Shown: piece after piece, positions 41,486-50,922 of the stretch
Numbering within the stretch: position 1 is the stretch's first letter
Layout: each line of letters begins with the position of its first letter
Source of the DNA: Rheinheimera salexigens
GTDB taxonomy: Bacteria > Pseudomonadota > Gammaproteobacteria > Enterobacterales > Alteromonadaceae
Direction of reading: 5' to 3'
NCBI RefSeq assembly: GCF_001752395.1
Contig: NZ_MKEK01000001.1
Location: forward strand, 1,237,258 to 1,301,257
Length of the DNA stretch: 64,000 nucleotides
Notes under the pieces: model-generated
What the model was told of the DNA's origin: nothing
Database searches by the model: none
The model's input: the letters and a program-made list of their open reading frames with translations, nothing else
Position numbers and translations under genes: made by a program

Positions 41486-43336
41486 ATGAAATTACTAAGC
41501 CTGTATTTATCAACTATTTTAATGGCCTGTTCAGTCACTGCTGCTAATAGCGTGAGCTCGGCAGCAAATAATACACCTGACTATAATATGGTATTAATTG
41601 GCGACGGTTTAAAGATTTGTAGCTCAATTGATATTCGGTTCTGCACCAGCAAAGATGTATTTACGGATGCAGCTAAAGGCACCACTAAATTTGGTTTAAC
41701 GAGTGACAATATCAAAAATGTTGCTCTGGCAGATTTTTGGGGCGAGCAACGTATTATCGAACAACAACAAGTTATAGCGTTGCTGCAGCATATTGCCAAT
41801 CGCTTAAACAACGAACTGATAACTGAGCGTGAATTACTGCGTTATTTTCGCGGTGCTGATGTTGAAGTTGACGGCGTTTGGATATCAGGTCGAGTGGTTT
41901 ATGCTGCGTTAACCGATCGCGAAATCAATTTTGTTTTTGACCAATTACAAGTGTTGGTGCCAACAGATACAAATAAACGCAATAATGACCGTAAAAAAGA
42001 ATATGCCGATTTAAGTCAAACCACAGACCGATTCTCAGTAGAAATTTATAGTAAAATTGTCGAGTTAGCACGCCAAGTAGCAGGGCCACTGCGCAAACCA
42101 AGAATTTTGGTCGTTACAGCTGGCGCTAGAGACCCTTTTGCTGATGTAGACTTTTATACTAATTTATTTACAGAAGCGGGGGCAACGGCAAGTTGGTTTC
42201 CTATTAATGCAGCTTATCAAATAGCGCAACAGCAGCGAGATACTGATAAAACAGCTTGTAAACAATTACCGCAATTGTTAGCCGAATATCACGGCAGTTA
42301 TCAGCGGCAACGGGTTTATCCGCAGTTAATGGCAGAATTAGAAACATTCTGCCAAGCGGGTACAGAAGCTGCAGTCAACCAGTTAAAACGTGCAGATGCT
42401 ATTTTTATTGCCGATGGAAAGCCAAGTCAGATTATTCAAGCTTTGCGTTTACAAGATGGTTCTGCCTCAGCTGAGTTACAACAGCTAGATCGCATGGTTA
42501 AAGCTGGCCATATTATATTAGCAGCCAATAGCCGAGCGTCAGCAGCATTGTCTGGTCGCAGCTACCAAGGCATTCGAACCCCCATGCTAACTAATGGTGA
42601 CAGTTATAGTGCTATGCAATTTGGTGCTTTTGACCTGCCAGCACCAGAAGGGGGCTGTGATAAGGACCAAAGTTGTATAAATGGCTTAGCCGAGCATCAT
42701 TTAACCTTTAATAGCCAAGGTGGCTTAGGCTTATTTCCGTGGGGCGTGCTGGATAGTCAATTATCTGAACAAGGTAGGCAGGGTCGTATGATTCGCTTAT
42801 TACACGACAGCCAAAGCCAATTTGGTTTTGGTATCGATGAAAACACCGCTTTACTAGTGAAACTACAAGCAACGGCCGATAATGAGCAAGTCATTCAATT
42901 TAAAGTATTAGGTGAAAATGGCGTTTTCCTGGTTGATAATCAGAGTACTGAAACAACAGGTGAGGGGGGTAATTTAACCCTGAAACAAGTAACAACACAT
43001 TATTTAACTCGTGATGATACAGCTGAATTAAAGCAGGGTTTGCTCAGAACTCAATTTGCAGACTGGAAATTTGCACCCAATACCATGCAAATGCCAATGT
43101 TAGTTTCAGGAGATATTTTTGAGCGTGATAATTATCGTCAATTGGCGCAATTATTATGTTTAACCCAAAGCCGCCAAGCAGATGGTAAAGCGGTGCGAGT
43201 AGGGCAAGGTCATGCTATAACTTTATATAAAGATCATAGTTCGCATACTCGTCAAGGGGTATACCGTCAACAAGGTGCAGAGGTACAATACTGTTCTTAT
43301 CGCAATGTTCTGGTCGATATTCAGCCAATAATATAA
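41486..43336 (+). CDS. Secreted cyanophycinase-like (peptidase S51-related) protein
   Basis: 616 residues with an N-terminal signal peptide (1-19). Residues about 200-450 resemble cyanophycinase: RILVVTAGARDPFADVDFY, ADAIFIADGKPSQIIQAL, the nucleophile-elbow region AGHIILAANSRASAALSG and the strong family motif GFGIDENTALLV. Cyanophycinases are serine exopeptidases that cut the Asp-Arg polymer cyanophycin into dipeptides. The elbow is NSRAS rather than the usual GSSAGA type, so activity or substrate may differ. About 170 N-terminal residues and the C-terminal tail are not explained by the family. No cyanophycin synthetase is in the window. It precedes arcB by 37 bases on the same strand. Confidence 0.75.
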   Translation: MKLLSLYLSTILMACSVTAANSVSSAANNTPDYNMVLIGDGLKICSSIDIRFCTSKDVFTDAAKGTTKFGLTSDNIKNVALADFWGEQRIIEQQQVIALLQHIANRLNNELITERELLRYFRGADVEVDGVWISGRVVYAALTDREINFVFDQLQVLVPTDTNKRNNDRKKEYADLSQTTDRFSVEIYSKIVELARQVAGPLRKPRILVVTAGARDPFADVDFYTNLFTEAGATASWFPINAAYQIAQQQRDTDKTACKQLPQLLAEYHGSYQRQRVYPQLMAELETFCQAGTEAAVNQLKRADAIFIADGKPSQIIQALRLQDGSASAELQQLDRMVKAGHIILAANSRASAALSGRSYQGIRTPMLTNGDSYSAMQFGAFDLPAPEGGCDKDQSCINGLAEHHLTFNSQGGLGLFPWGVLDSQLSEQGRQGRMIRLLHDSQSQFGFGIDENTALLVKLQATADNEQVIQFKVLGENGVFLVDNQSTETTGEGGNLTLKQVTTHYLTRDDTAELKQGLLRTQFADWKFAPNTMQMPMLVSGDIFERDNYRQLAQLLCLTQSRQADGKAVRVGQGHAITLYKDHSSHTRQGVYRQQGAEVQYCSYRNVLVDIQPII

Positions 43337-43373
43337 ACTGTAGTGGGTTTTTACTTACTAAAGTTAAGCGCTG

Positions 43374-45668
43374 ATGCAGAGTCCAGTTCACCCGCAAATT
43401 AGAGCTTTGGCCCATTGGATCCGCCAATGGGGCAAGCTTAGATCAGCAATATCTTGTTTATTCATTATTGCGTGCTTTGCTGCGGCTATAAGTACCGCAG
43501 CCAGTGTGGTTTCAACTAATCAGATAGACTGGAACCTGGTTAAAGGCTCAATGCTTTTAGCTGTTGTGCTGGGGCCAATATTTATCGCGTTTATGTTTTA
43601 TTTAGTGTTGCATCTTGATGCGGCTTTATCTTATTTACAAGATTCAGCTCATCAAGAGCGCTTACTAAATGAAAGTATGCAAGACAATATTCGCCAGTTA
43701 AATTATGAAATAGAAGAACGAAAAAAAGCGTTTCAGGCTAAGCGCCGTGCTATTGATGAGTTGCGACGAGAAATAGCAGAACGAAAAAAAGCCCAGACAG
43801 AACTCGATGACCAAGCCTTATTAATCCGCTCTATTGTCGATAGCTCGCCCGATTTATTTTATTACCGTGATGAAACTGGCCGATTTGCTAGCTGTAATAA
43901 AATGTTTGAAATTATTATGGGTAAAACAGCATCTGAATTAATAGGCTGTTATCCAGCAGAAATATTTGCCGCTGATAGTGCCCAAGCCGCCATTTTAACT
44001 GAGCAGCAAGAGGTATCACGCTTACGCACAGAGTTAATTTTAGATGTTGAGTTTATAAAAGATAATGGTCAATTGTTGTGGCTAGAAGTACGCAAAGTGC
44101 CTTTTTATGATAAACAAGGCCGTTATATAGGCTTATTAGGCTTTGGTCGTGACATCACATCACGTAAATTAGCCGAACAAGCCTTAGAAAAAGCCTACTT
44201 GGATAAAGGTAAGTTTATCGCCACATTAAGTCATGAATTACGCACCCCTCTTAATGGTGTCGTTGGCTTAAGCCGGCGTCTATTACAAAGCGATTTAGAT
44301 AATCAGCAACATGCTTGGGCTAATACTATTTTTAGTAGTGCTGAAACCTTGGGTAATATTTTTAACGATATTATCGATTTAGATAAAATAGATCGCCAAG
44401 ATTTAGATATTGTTGAACAAAGTATCTCGCTAAGTCAGTTTGTTAGTGATATTGCCAACTTTGCTGAATTACTCTGTCAGCAAAAAGGTCTGGAGTTTAA
44501 GTTAGATATAACCAGCAATACCGATTACTACCTAACATTAGATCCTACTCGGCTACGGCAAATTTTGTGGAACCTTATAAATAACGCGGTTAAATTTACC
44601 GCTACAGGTAGTATTACCCTGCACTGCGATTTGGATATAACCACGCCAGCACTTAACTTCGATATTATTGATACCGGCATTGGTATCGACCCTGACGAAC
44701 AAACGCGTATTTTTGATATGTATTATAAGTCGCAAGATGGCCGACGGTTAAGCATAGTAGGCTCAGGCATAGGTTTATCGGTATCTAAAGCCCTAATTGA
44801 AGCTATGAAGGGTAGTATTGAATTAACCAGTACTATGGGCCAAGGCAGCCGTTTTAGTCTGTGTATTCCAACCCAAATTACAGCCAAGCCAGAAGAGGTT
44901 GTTGTCAGTTGTCCAGCCTTAACTATTTTATTGATTGAAGATATTCCGCTTAATGCCGATATTGCTATCGCCTTATTAGAACAACGTGGCCATTCAGTAT
45001 TGCACGCAGAAACCGGTGAAGATGCGCTAGCCTTGTTAGATACCGAAGATGATATTGATTTAGTGCTGCTGGATATGCAATTACCCGATATGGAAGGGAC
45101 TGAGATTGCTAAATTTATTCGCAGCGAAGCGCATTTGAAAAACTTACCCATCATTGTTTTAAGCGCCAATGTGCGCAAAGCCGAGCAGCAATTAGCCGGG
45201 ATTAAAATTGATGGTTCGCTAGCCAAACCTTTAAATACCAGTAAATTAGATAATAAATTAGCTCAGTTATTTTCACCTAGTGCGGTTAAGTTTAGTCAAC
45301 AAAAGCAAGAGTTTAACCATAATCTAGAACAGCAGATATTAAATAAATACATTATAAATGATTATATAGCCTCGCTAGGTAAGGCTTCGGTGAAGCGCAG
45401 TGCATTATTATTTGCCCAGTTGTTTCCGGGGTATATGAATAAACTCTTAGAAGCCGCCATTCAGCAACGACCAGCAGAACTAAAAGACGCGGCACATACG
45501 CTTAAAGGTGCGGCTGCAACAGTTGGTTTAATGTGGGTACAACAACAAGCGGCTAAATTAGAAGACGAGCAGATAAATTGGCAAGGTTTAGAACGGCAAT
45601 TAGCAGACTTTCAGTTAGAAACAGAGCAGCACATGGCTGCTCTGGAAGAATATATAGAACAATTTTAA
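43374..45668 (+). CDS. arcB: Aerobic respiration control sensor ArcB, tripartite hybrid kinase
   Basis: Senses quinone redox state and phosphorylates ArcA. 764 residues: two membrane helices (about 25-47 and 57-80) with a tiny periplasmic loop, coiled coil (90-145), PAS domain (about 150-270, SSPDLFYYRDE), HisKA with His287 in SHELRTPLNG, HATPase with NNAVKF, DTGIGID and GSGIGLSVSKAL, receiver with Asp567 in LDMQLPD, and HPt with His708 in AAHTLKGAAATVG. This order and the strings TLGNIFNDIIDLDKI and LRQILWNLI match E. coli ArcB. It lies tail to tail with arcA, 5 bases apart; in E. coli the genes are far apart. Confidence 0.95.
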   Translation: MQSPVHPQIRALAHWIRQWGKLRSAISCLFIIACFAAAISTAASVVSTNQIDWNLVKGSMLLAVVLGPIFIAFMFYLVLHLDAALSYLQDSAHQERLLNESMQDNIRQLNYEIEERKKAFQAKRRAIDELRREIAERKKAQTELDDQALLIRSIVDSSPDLFYYRDETGRFASCNKMFEIIMGKTASELIGCYPAEIFAADSAQAAILTEQQEVSRLRTELILDVEFIKDNGQLLWLEVRKVPFYDKQGRYIGLLGFGRDITSRKLAEQALEKAYLDKGKFIATLSHELRTPLNGVVGLSRRLLQSDLDNQQHAWANTIFSSAETLGNIFNDIIDLDKIDRQDLDIVEQSISLSQFVSDIANFAELLCQQKGLEFKLDITSNTDYYLTLDPTRLRQILWNLINNAVKFTATGSITLHCDLDITTPALNFDIIDTGIGIDPDEQTRIFDMYYKSQDGRRLSIVGSGIGLSVSKALIEAMKGSIELTSTMGQGSRFSLCIPTQITAKPEEVVVSCPALTILLIEDIPLNADIAIALLEQRGHSVLHAETGEDALALLDTEDDIDLVLLDMQLPDMEGTEIAKFIRSEAHLKNLPIIVLSANVRKAEQQLAGIKIDGSLAKPLNTSKLDNKLAQLFSPSAVKFSQQKQEFNHNLEQQILNKYIINDYIASLGKASVKRSALLFAQLFPGYMNKLLEAAIQQRPAELKDAAHTLKGAAATVGLMWVQQQAAKLEDEQINWQGLERQLADFQLETEQHMAALEEYIEQF

Positions 45669-45673
45669 AACTA

Positions 45674-46381
45674 TTACTTTTCTAACTTACCAACAAAGCG
45701 GTAACCTTCACCATGGATAGTGCTGATTAACTCTGGGCTTTCCACGTCTGATTCGAAGTGTTTACGAATACGGCGGATAGTCACATCGACAGTACGATCA
45801 TTCGGACGTAAATCACGGCCAGTCATATGGCGAATTAATTGCTCACGGTTAAAAATTTTACCTGGGGTATCAAGCATTAAACGTAAAGCGCGATATTCAC
45901 CTTTAGGTAAACGACGAGCAACGCCTTTAGGTGAAGTTAAATTACGGCTGTTTTCGTCTAGCGTCCAACCATTAAACTTAACCACACTTTTATGCTCTTC
46001 AACAACGGGTTGAGCAACAGTACGATTCAATAAATTACGGGCACGGATAGTTAATTCACGTGGGTTAAAAGGCTTAGTTAAATAATCATCAGCACCAATT
46101 TCCAATCCTAAAATGCGGTCAACTTCACTGTCGCGGCCGGTTAAGAATATTAAACCTATATTTTCTTTCTGACGCAGTTCACGCGCCAAAATCAAACCAT
46201 TTTTACCTGGTAAATTAATGTCCATTACCACTAAGTTAACCTTAGTATCGGCTAACCGTTGATTCATTTCCTCGCCATTCACCGCCTCGATGACTTCATA
46301 ACCTTCACCTTGGAATAAATTAACCAGATTTAGGCGAGTTACTTCTTCGTCTTCGACGATAAGGATCACGGGTGTTTGCAT
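45674..46381 (-). CDS. arcA: Two-component response regulator ArcA
   Basis: OmpR-family regulator of aerobic/anaerobic metabolism. 235 residues. The receiver has VEDEE, phospho-acceptor Asp54 in [12 protein letters not shown] (same position as E. coli), FLTGRD and [17 protein letters not shown]; the C-terminal winged helix (about 135-233) has [41 protein letters not shown] and [14 protein letters not shown] sits about 9 bases before ATG 46381. Its partner gene arcB converges on it from the left with only 5 bases between stops. The 192-base upstream region carries two palindromes. Confidence 0.96.
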   Translation of the reverse strand: MQTPVILIVEDEEVTRLNLVNLFQGEGYEVIEAVNGEEMNQRLADTKVNLVVMDINLPGKNGLILARELRQKENIGLIFLTGRDSEVDRILGLEIGADDYLTKPFNPRELTIRARNLLNRTVAQPVVEEHKSVVKFNGWTLDENSRNLTSPKGVARRLPKGEYRALRLMLDTPGKIFNREQLIRHMTGRDLRPNDRTVDVTIRRIRKHFESDVESPELISTIHGEGYRFVGKLEK

Positions 46382-46440
46382 GAAATAAGGACCTTTTATG
46401 TAAAAGTAGTGAATTTAATGATAATGTGATGCTTTATAGA

Positions 46441-46456
46441 TGACATCTAGTTGTCA
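46441..46456. promoter_or_regulatory. Imperfect palindrome upstream of arcA
   Basis: TGACATCTAGTTGTCA, a 16-base palindrome with one mismatched pair, 60 bases upstream of the arcA start. Candidate operator. Confidence 0.3.
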
Positions 46457-46483
46457 AATAATACGTAATTATAACCACCAGTG

Positions 46484-46514
46484 CAATTGTTAACAAGTTA
46501 TTTGTTAACAATTG
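46484..46514. promoter_or_regulatory. Perfect 13-bp inverted repeat between rsmC and arcA
   Basis: CAATTGTTAACAA (46484-46496), GTTAT, TTGTTAACAATTG (46502-46514). It lies 103 bases upstream of arcA and 60 bases beyond the rsmC stop. No T-run follows on the minus strand, so a regulatory site or rsmC 3' structure is as likely as a terminator. The GTTAAC half-sites are similar to, but not spaced like, ArcA boxes. Confidence 0.5.
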
Positions 46515-46573
46515 ACTGAAATGGCATCAAAGTATTGAAATGTATGCGAATAAATTATTCAGAACAACGAGTT

Positions 46574-47590
46574 TTACTGCTTGAAAGCCTGATAAATAGT
46601 AAAGCCATTAGCTTTAGCTTTAATCTCAACTTGTTTAAAACACTGTTGTAATATAGGCAAATATTGTAAATGGCTATTCGCTACTATGGTCAGGCTACCT
46701 TTGTTAATTAACCGCTGCGCGCTTTGCTGAATAAATTGTTCAGCTATTGCGTAATTAGTTTTAATCCCGGTATGAAATGGCGGGTTGCTAACAATCGCAG
46801 CAAATTGTGCTGGGTTATCAGGTATACCATCAGCAGTAATAACAGTACCAGTTAATTCATTAGCCTGTAATGTCAGCTTTGTCGCTTCGGTAGCCAAGGT
46901 ACTTATATCAGAGCAATATAAATCAATATTTGGCTTAGTGAGTTTTAATACTGCACCAATGACGCCATTTCCACAGGCGAAGTCGAGTACTTTACCATGA
47001 CTAATGGCGGGTAAATTTGCTAATAATAATGCTGTGCCAATATCTAATTTACCATGGTTAAACACCCCAGGCAGAGAATAAATGGTTAAATTTTTATCGG
47101 CAATATTAATGTTAAAGCTGCTGGCGGTTGTGGCTTTTATAGCAGCAAAGTCACCGTGCAGCATAAACCATAAACAATGTTTGGCATTATCTAATTTATT
47201 CGCGGCTAAGCCGAGTTTTTGGGCATGGCTAGCTAAGCTTTTTATGCCACCTTTGTTCTCACCAACTACAAAGACATGGCTATTAACATCAATAGCGGTT
47301 TTAAGCTGGGCTAAGGTTAAGTCGAGTTGTTCTTTACTTTTAGGGTAAAAGATAACAATGGTATCAAAAGGTTGGCTAAACTTAGGCTTAGCATCAAACA
47401 GCAATTCAATCGATGGATGCTGCCATTGGTTAGCTACGGCTTTGTCGGTACTAAAGCAGCTAAGGCTTAAGTCTGCACCGCTTGCTAACAGTTGTGAGCC
47501 AAGTTCGTCGGCAACGGGCTCTACAATAAGTACTCTGCCGCGTAAATCATTTATATTGCGTAATACTAGCTGACTGCTATTGGCTAACAT
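46574..47590 (-). CDS. rsmC: 16S rRNA (guanine(1207)-N(2))-methyltransferase RsmC
   Basis: Methylates G1207 of 16S rRNA within the 30S subunit. 338 residues made of two methyltransferase-like halves: a degenerate N-terminal half (about 1-160) and the active C-terminal half with FNHGKLDIGTALLLA, VLDFACGNGVIGAVL and the catalytic NPPF in VSNPPFHTGIKTNY. ATG 47590 follows directly on the trmB stop codon (TAG ATG), so the two are probably coupled. Confidence 0.94.
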   Translation of the reverse strand: MLANSSQLVLRNINDLRGRVLIVEPVADELGSQLLASGADLSLSCFSTDKAVANQWQHPSIELLFDAKPKFSQPFDTIVIFYPKSKEQLDLTLAQLKTAIDVNSHVFVVGENKGGIKSLASHAQKLGLAANKLDNAKHCLWFMLHGDFAAIKATTASSFNINIADKNLTIYSLPGVFNHGKLDIGTALLLANLPAISHGKVLDFACGNGVIGAVLKLTKPNIDLYCSDISTLATEATKLTLQANELTGTVITADGIPDNPAQFAAIVSNPPFHTGIKTNYAIAEQFIQQSAQRLINKGSLTIVANSHLQYLPILQQCFKQVEIKAKANGFTIYQAFKQ

Positions 47591-48355
47591 CTAGCTTTCC
47601 TTTTTATACATAAGATCCCAAACACCATGACCTAACCGCTGGCCGCGCTGTTCAAATTTGGTTAAAGGCCGATGCTCTGGGCGCTCTACATAGTCGTTGC
47701 TGGTAGACATATTACTAAAGCCTGCTATTGGCTGCATCACTTCTAGCATATATTCAGCATAGTTTTGCCAATCAGTTGCCATATGGAACACACCACCAGG
47801 CTTAAGTTTTCTTTGCACTAAGCTGGCAAATTCAGTTTGGACAATCCGTCTTTTATGATGGCGTTTTTTATGCCAAGGATCAGGGAAAAACAATTGCACG
47901 GTGTCCAAGCTATTATCAGCAATACTGTGTTCAAGAATTTCTACAGCATCATGCTGAAAAACCTTTAAATTGGTAACATTACGCGCTTGGGCAGTGGCTA
48001 AACAGGCACCGACACCTGGACGATGCACTTCAATACCAATAAAATCTTTATCAGCAGCATCTGCCGCCATTTGTACCAGTGATTGCCCCATACCAAAGCC
48101 AATTTCTAATACCCGAGGCTTATCGCGACCGAACACTTGTGTTAAATCAAAAGCCTCAGTTTGATATTGCAACCCGTAATCAGACCAGAAGTTATCTAAA
48201 GCATGTTGTTGGCCTTTAGTGAGCCTACCTTCGCGCAGTACAAAAGAGCGGATTTTACGCATGTAAGTTGGGGTGTCATTGTCTGTTGTAGCCAGCGTGC
48301 TTTTGCTATCTTTAGGCAGGCTGTCGCTCATGCTTTGTTTCGTACTGTCATTCAT
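47591..48355 (-). CDS. trmB: tRNA (guanine(46)-N(7))-methyltransferase TrmB
   Basis: Forms m7G46 in tRNA variable loops. 254 residues: a low-complexity N-terminal 30, then [24 protein letters not shown]-binding [27 protein letters not shown], and [21 protein letters not shown] with the family PDPWxKxRHxKRR signature. First gene of trmB-rsmC, divergent from mutY (the E. coli trmB-mutY-yggX neighbourhood). Confidence 0.96.
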   Translation of the reverse strand: MNDSTKQSMSDSLPKDSKSTLATTDNDTPTYMRKIRSFVLREGRLTKGQQHALDNFWSDYGLQYQTEAFDLTQVFGRDKPRVLEIGFGMGQSLVQMAADAADKDFIGIEVHRPGVGACLATAQARNVTNLKVFQHDAVEILEHSIADNSLDTVQLFFPDPWHKKRHHKRRIVQTEFASLVQRKLKPGGVFHMATDWQNYAEYMLEVMQPIAGFSNMSTSNDYVERPEHRPLTKFEQRGQRLGHGVWDLMYKKES

Positions 48356-48485
48356 ACGGGGCTCCGAATATAGGTTAATTCAGCTATTATCCTTGTATTA
48401 ATCGATTAGCTCAACCTTGTTTAGAGTTGGCAACGCTGTTTTAGCTACTTATACTGCTGCCATTAATTGTTAATAGGGCTAAAAG

Positions 48486-49535
48486 TTGCAAAAACAAGAT
48501 GCACAATGGTTTTCAGATCAAGTTGTTAGTTGGTATCACCTGCATGGTCGCAAGCAGTTACCCTGGCAGCTCGATACAAGCCCCTATAAAACCTGGTTAA
48601 GTGAAGTGATGTTGCAACAAACCCAAGTTGCCACTGTGATCCCATATTTTCAGCGCTTTATTCAGCAGTACCCCAATATCACAGCATTAGCACAAGCGCC
48701 GTTAGATCATGTGCTGCACTTGTGGACCGGCCTGGGTTATTACGCTCGTGCCCGCAATTTGCATAAAGCCGCCAATATCATTCTTGAGCAATATAACGGT
48801 GAATTTCCCCAGCAGTTTGAGCAAGTGTTAGCCTTACCGGGGATAGGCCGCTCTACAGCCGGTGCGATTTTATCTTTATCCTTGCAACAGCATTGGCCTA
48901 TTTTAGATGGTAATTGTAAACGGGTATTAAGTCGTTTTGCCGCAATAGATGGCTGGCCTGGCAATAAAGCCGTTGAGCAACAATTATGGCAACTTGCAGA
49001 GCAAGTCACGCCAGAGCAGGATGTTACCGCGTTTAATCAAGCCATGATGGACTTAGGCGCAACGCTGTGTACTAGATCTAAACCACGTTGTGTTGATTGC
49101 CCATTAAAATTACATTGCCAAGCTGCACTTAAAGGTGAGCAAGCATTGTTTCCCGGTAAAAAACCGAAAAAAACCATACCAGAACGACAAAGCTATTGGT
49201 TGATTATAGAACATAACACCCAAGTGTTATTAGTTCAGCGACCTGCCAGTGGTTTATGGGGCGGTTTGTATGGCTTTTTAGAGTTTGATAGCGCCGAGTT
49301 ACGCCAGCAATATTGTGATCTTAATGCCTTTAAAGCCCAACAATTTGAAGATATGCCTGCATTTAGGCATACTTTTAGTCATTTTCATTTATGGATCCAA
49401 CCGCAGCGTTTAATACTGGCGCAATTCCCCAGTAGCGTGCAGCAATCTGCGGCAACTTGGTTTACAATGGGTGCTATACCTACAGTTGGCTTGTCGGCTC
49501 CGGCTAAGCAGCTGTTTTTACAAATTTCGTCTTAA
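48486..49535 (+). CDS. mutY: Adenine DNA glycosylase MutY
   Basis: Removes adenine mispaired with 8-oxoguanine. 349 residues: HhH-GPD domain with [16 protein letters not shown] (catalytic Glu), the hairpin [14 protein letters not shown] followed by [12 protein letters not shown], then the [4Fe-4S] loop C-x6-C-x2-C-x5-C in [17 protein letters not shown], and a C-terminal NUDIX-like domain (about 235-345, [10 protein letters not shown]) that recognises 8-oxoG. TTG 48486 is the start: AGGG lies 7 bases upstream and no ATG precedes the conserved FSDQVVSWY. Confidence 0.96.
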   Translation: MQKQDAQWFSDQVVSWYHLHGRKQLPWQLDTSPYKTWLSEVMLQQTQVATVIPYFQRFIQQYPNITALAQAPLDHVLHLWTGLGYYARARNLHKAANIILEQYNGEFPQQFEQVLALPGIGRSTAGAILSLSLQQHWPILDGNCKRVLSRFAAIDGWPGNKAVEQQLWQLAEQVTPEQDVTAFNQAMMDLGATLCTRSKPRCVDCPLKLHCQAALKGEQALFPGKKPKKTIPERQSYWLIIEHNTQVLLVQRPASGLWGGLYGFLEFDSAELRQQYCDLNAFKAQQFEDMPAFRHTFSHFHLWIQPQRLILAQFPSSVQQSAATWFTMGAIPTVGLSAPAKQLFLQISS

Positions 49536-49579
49536 ACTTCAATAGCCTTAATAACTTCAACAACATCAGGATAATTTAC

Positions 49580-49852
49580 ATGAGTCGTACTGTTTTTTGT
49601 CAACACCTTAAAAAAGACGCCCCAGGTTTAGATTTTCAACCCTATCCAGGTGAGCTAGGTAAAAAAATATTTAATGAGATAAGTAAAGAAGCTTGGGCTA
49701 AGTGGATGTCGAAGCAAATTATGCTGATTAACGAAAATAAGCTTAATATGATGAACCAAGAGCATAGAGCCTATTTAGAGCAGCAAATGGAAGCCTATTT
49801 ATTTCAAGGCGAAGACATTAAAATTGAAGGCTATAAGCCAGTACAAAAGTAG
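49580..49852 (+). CDS. yggX: Probable Fe(2+)-trafficking protein YggX
   Basis: 90-residue protein that protects FeS enzymes from oxidative damage and may donate iron. Family features: [26 protein letters not shown] with the conserved cysteine, [20 protein letters not shown] and a C-terminal segment MEAYLFQG. It follows mutY by 44 bases, the usual mutY-yggX operon, linking two oxidative-damage functions. Confidence 0.96.
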   Translation: MSRTVFCQHLKKDAPGLDFQPYPGELGKKIFNEISKEAWAKWMSKQIMLINENKLNMMNQEHRAYLEQQMEAYLFQGEDIKIEGYKPVQK

Positions 49853-49881
49853 TGTTAGTACACTGTTTTACCCGCTAAGTT

Positions 49882-49925
49882 CAGTGCTAAGTTAAGTGCT
49901 TAGTTAAGCGCTATAAATAGCACTG
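49882..49925. repeat. Inverted repeat between yggX and gcvA
   Basis: CAGTGCTA (49882-49889) and TAGCACTG (49918-49925) enclose 28 bases that contain the imperfect direct repeat AAGTTAAGTGCTTAGTTAAGCGCT. No T-run; function unknown. Confidence 0.35.
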
Positions 49926-49986
49926 TGTTAGCTACTTGTTTTATTTTCAATAAACACCCTTTATTCAGGTTACTTCTAAGGAAACT

Positions 49987-50922
49987 ATGGCGCGTCGCTT
50001 ACCACCGCTAAATGCTCTTAAAGCTTTTGAAACGGCTGCTCGCCATTTAAGTTTTACCAAAGCTGCAGAAGAGATGTATGTTACTCAAGCTGCTATTAGC
50101 CATCAGATTAAAGCACTGGAAGAGCATTTGGGCATAAAGCTATTTATGCGTAAAAACCGCTCTTTATTATTAACTGAAGAAGGTCAAAGCTATTTTTTAG
50201 ATATAAAAGATATTTTTATTCAGTTATATGAGTCCACAGAAAAACTACTGGCTCGAGGTGCTAAAGGTTCATTAACCGTTAGTTTGCAGCCGAGTTTTGC
50301 CATCCAATGGTTAGTGCCGCGATTAAATCAGTTTTCTGAGCAACACCCTGATATCGATGTGCGCATTAAAGCCGTGGATTTAGATGAAGGCTCGCTAACC
50401 GATGATGTTGATATCGCCATTTATTATGGCCGTGGTAATTGGCGTAATTTACATGCTGATAAACTGCACCCAGAATATTTGCTACCGGTATGTTCGCCAT
50501 TATTACTTACCAGCGGGAAAAAGCTTTCTGAACCGTCCGATCTTAAGCATCATAATTTACTCCATGATGGTTCACGCCGGGCGTGGAAAGCTTGGTTTAC
50601 TAGCCAAGGTTTAAAGCAATTCAATGTTAATCAAGGGCCTATCTTTAGCCATTCATCTATGGTGTTGCAAGCGGCTATTCATGGCCAAGGTGTGGCATTG
50701 GCGCATAACGTATTAACCCGGCCTGATATTAATTCTGGCCGTTTAATTGTGCCTTTTAATCATGTCTTAATTAGTAAAGATGCTTATTACTTAGTCTGTC
50801 GCGAAAGTCAGTCTGAACTGGGTAAAATTGCCGCATTTCGTCAATGGATGATGGACATGGTGGAGATTGAAAAAAATGCCTTTGCTGAGCAACAATTTAC
50901 TAATGCCGTTGCCATTGATTAG
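49987..50922 (+). CDS. gcvA: LysR-family transcriptional regulator GcvA
   Basis: Regulator of the glycine cleavage operon in E. coli. 311 residues: N-terminal winged helix-turn-helix RRLPPLNALKAFETAARHLSFTKAAEEMYVTQAAISHQIKALE, typical of GcvA/AmpR-type members, and a substrate-binding domain with VDIAIYYGRGNW, LPVCSP and GQGVALAHNVL. The assignment to GcvA rests on the N-terminus and on the following ygdD and rlmM, which is the E. coli order gcvA-ygdD-rlmM; here a hydrolase gene is inserted. Its glycine cleavage targets are not in the window. Confidence 0.88.
   Translation: MARRLPPLNALKAFETAARHLSFTKAAEEMYVTQAAISHQIKALEEHLGIKLFMRKNRSLLLTEEGQSYFLDIKDIFIQLYESTEKLLARGAKGSLTVSLQPSFAIQWLVPRLNQFSEQHPDIDVRIKAVDLDEGSLTDDVDIAIYYGRGNWRNLHADKLHPEYLLPVCSPLLLTSGKKLSEPSDLKHHNLLHDGSRRAWKAWFTSQGLKQFNVNQGPIFSHSSMVLQAAIHGQGVALAHNVLTRPDINSGRLIVPFNHVLISKDAYYLVCRESQSELGKIAAFRQWMMDMVEIEKNAFAEQQFTNAVAID

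Noticed and set aside
49853..49986. Glycine riboswitch or other riboswitch upstream of gcvA
   Set aside because: The gap is only 134 bases of AT-rich direct and inverted repeats; no conserved riboswitch core is recognisable.
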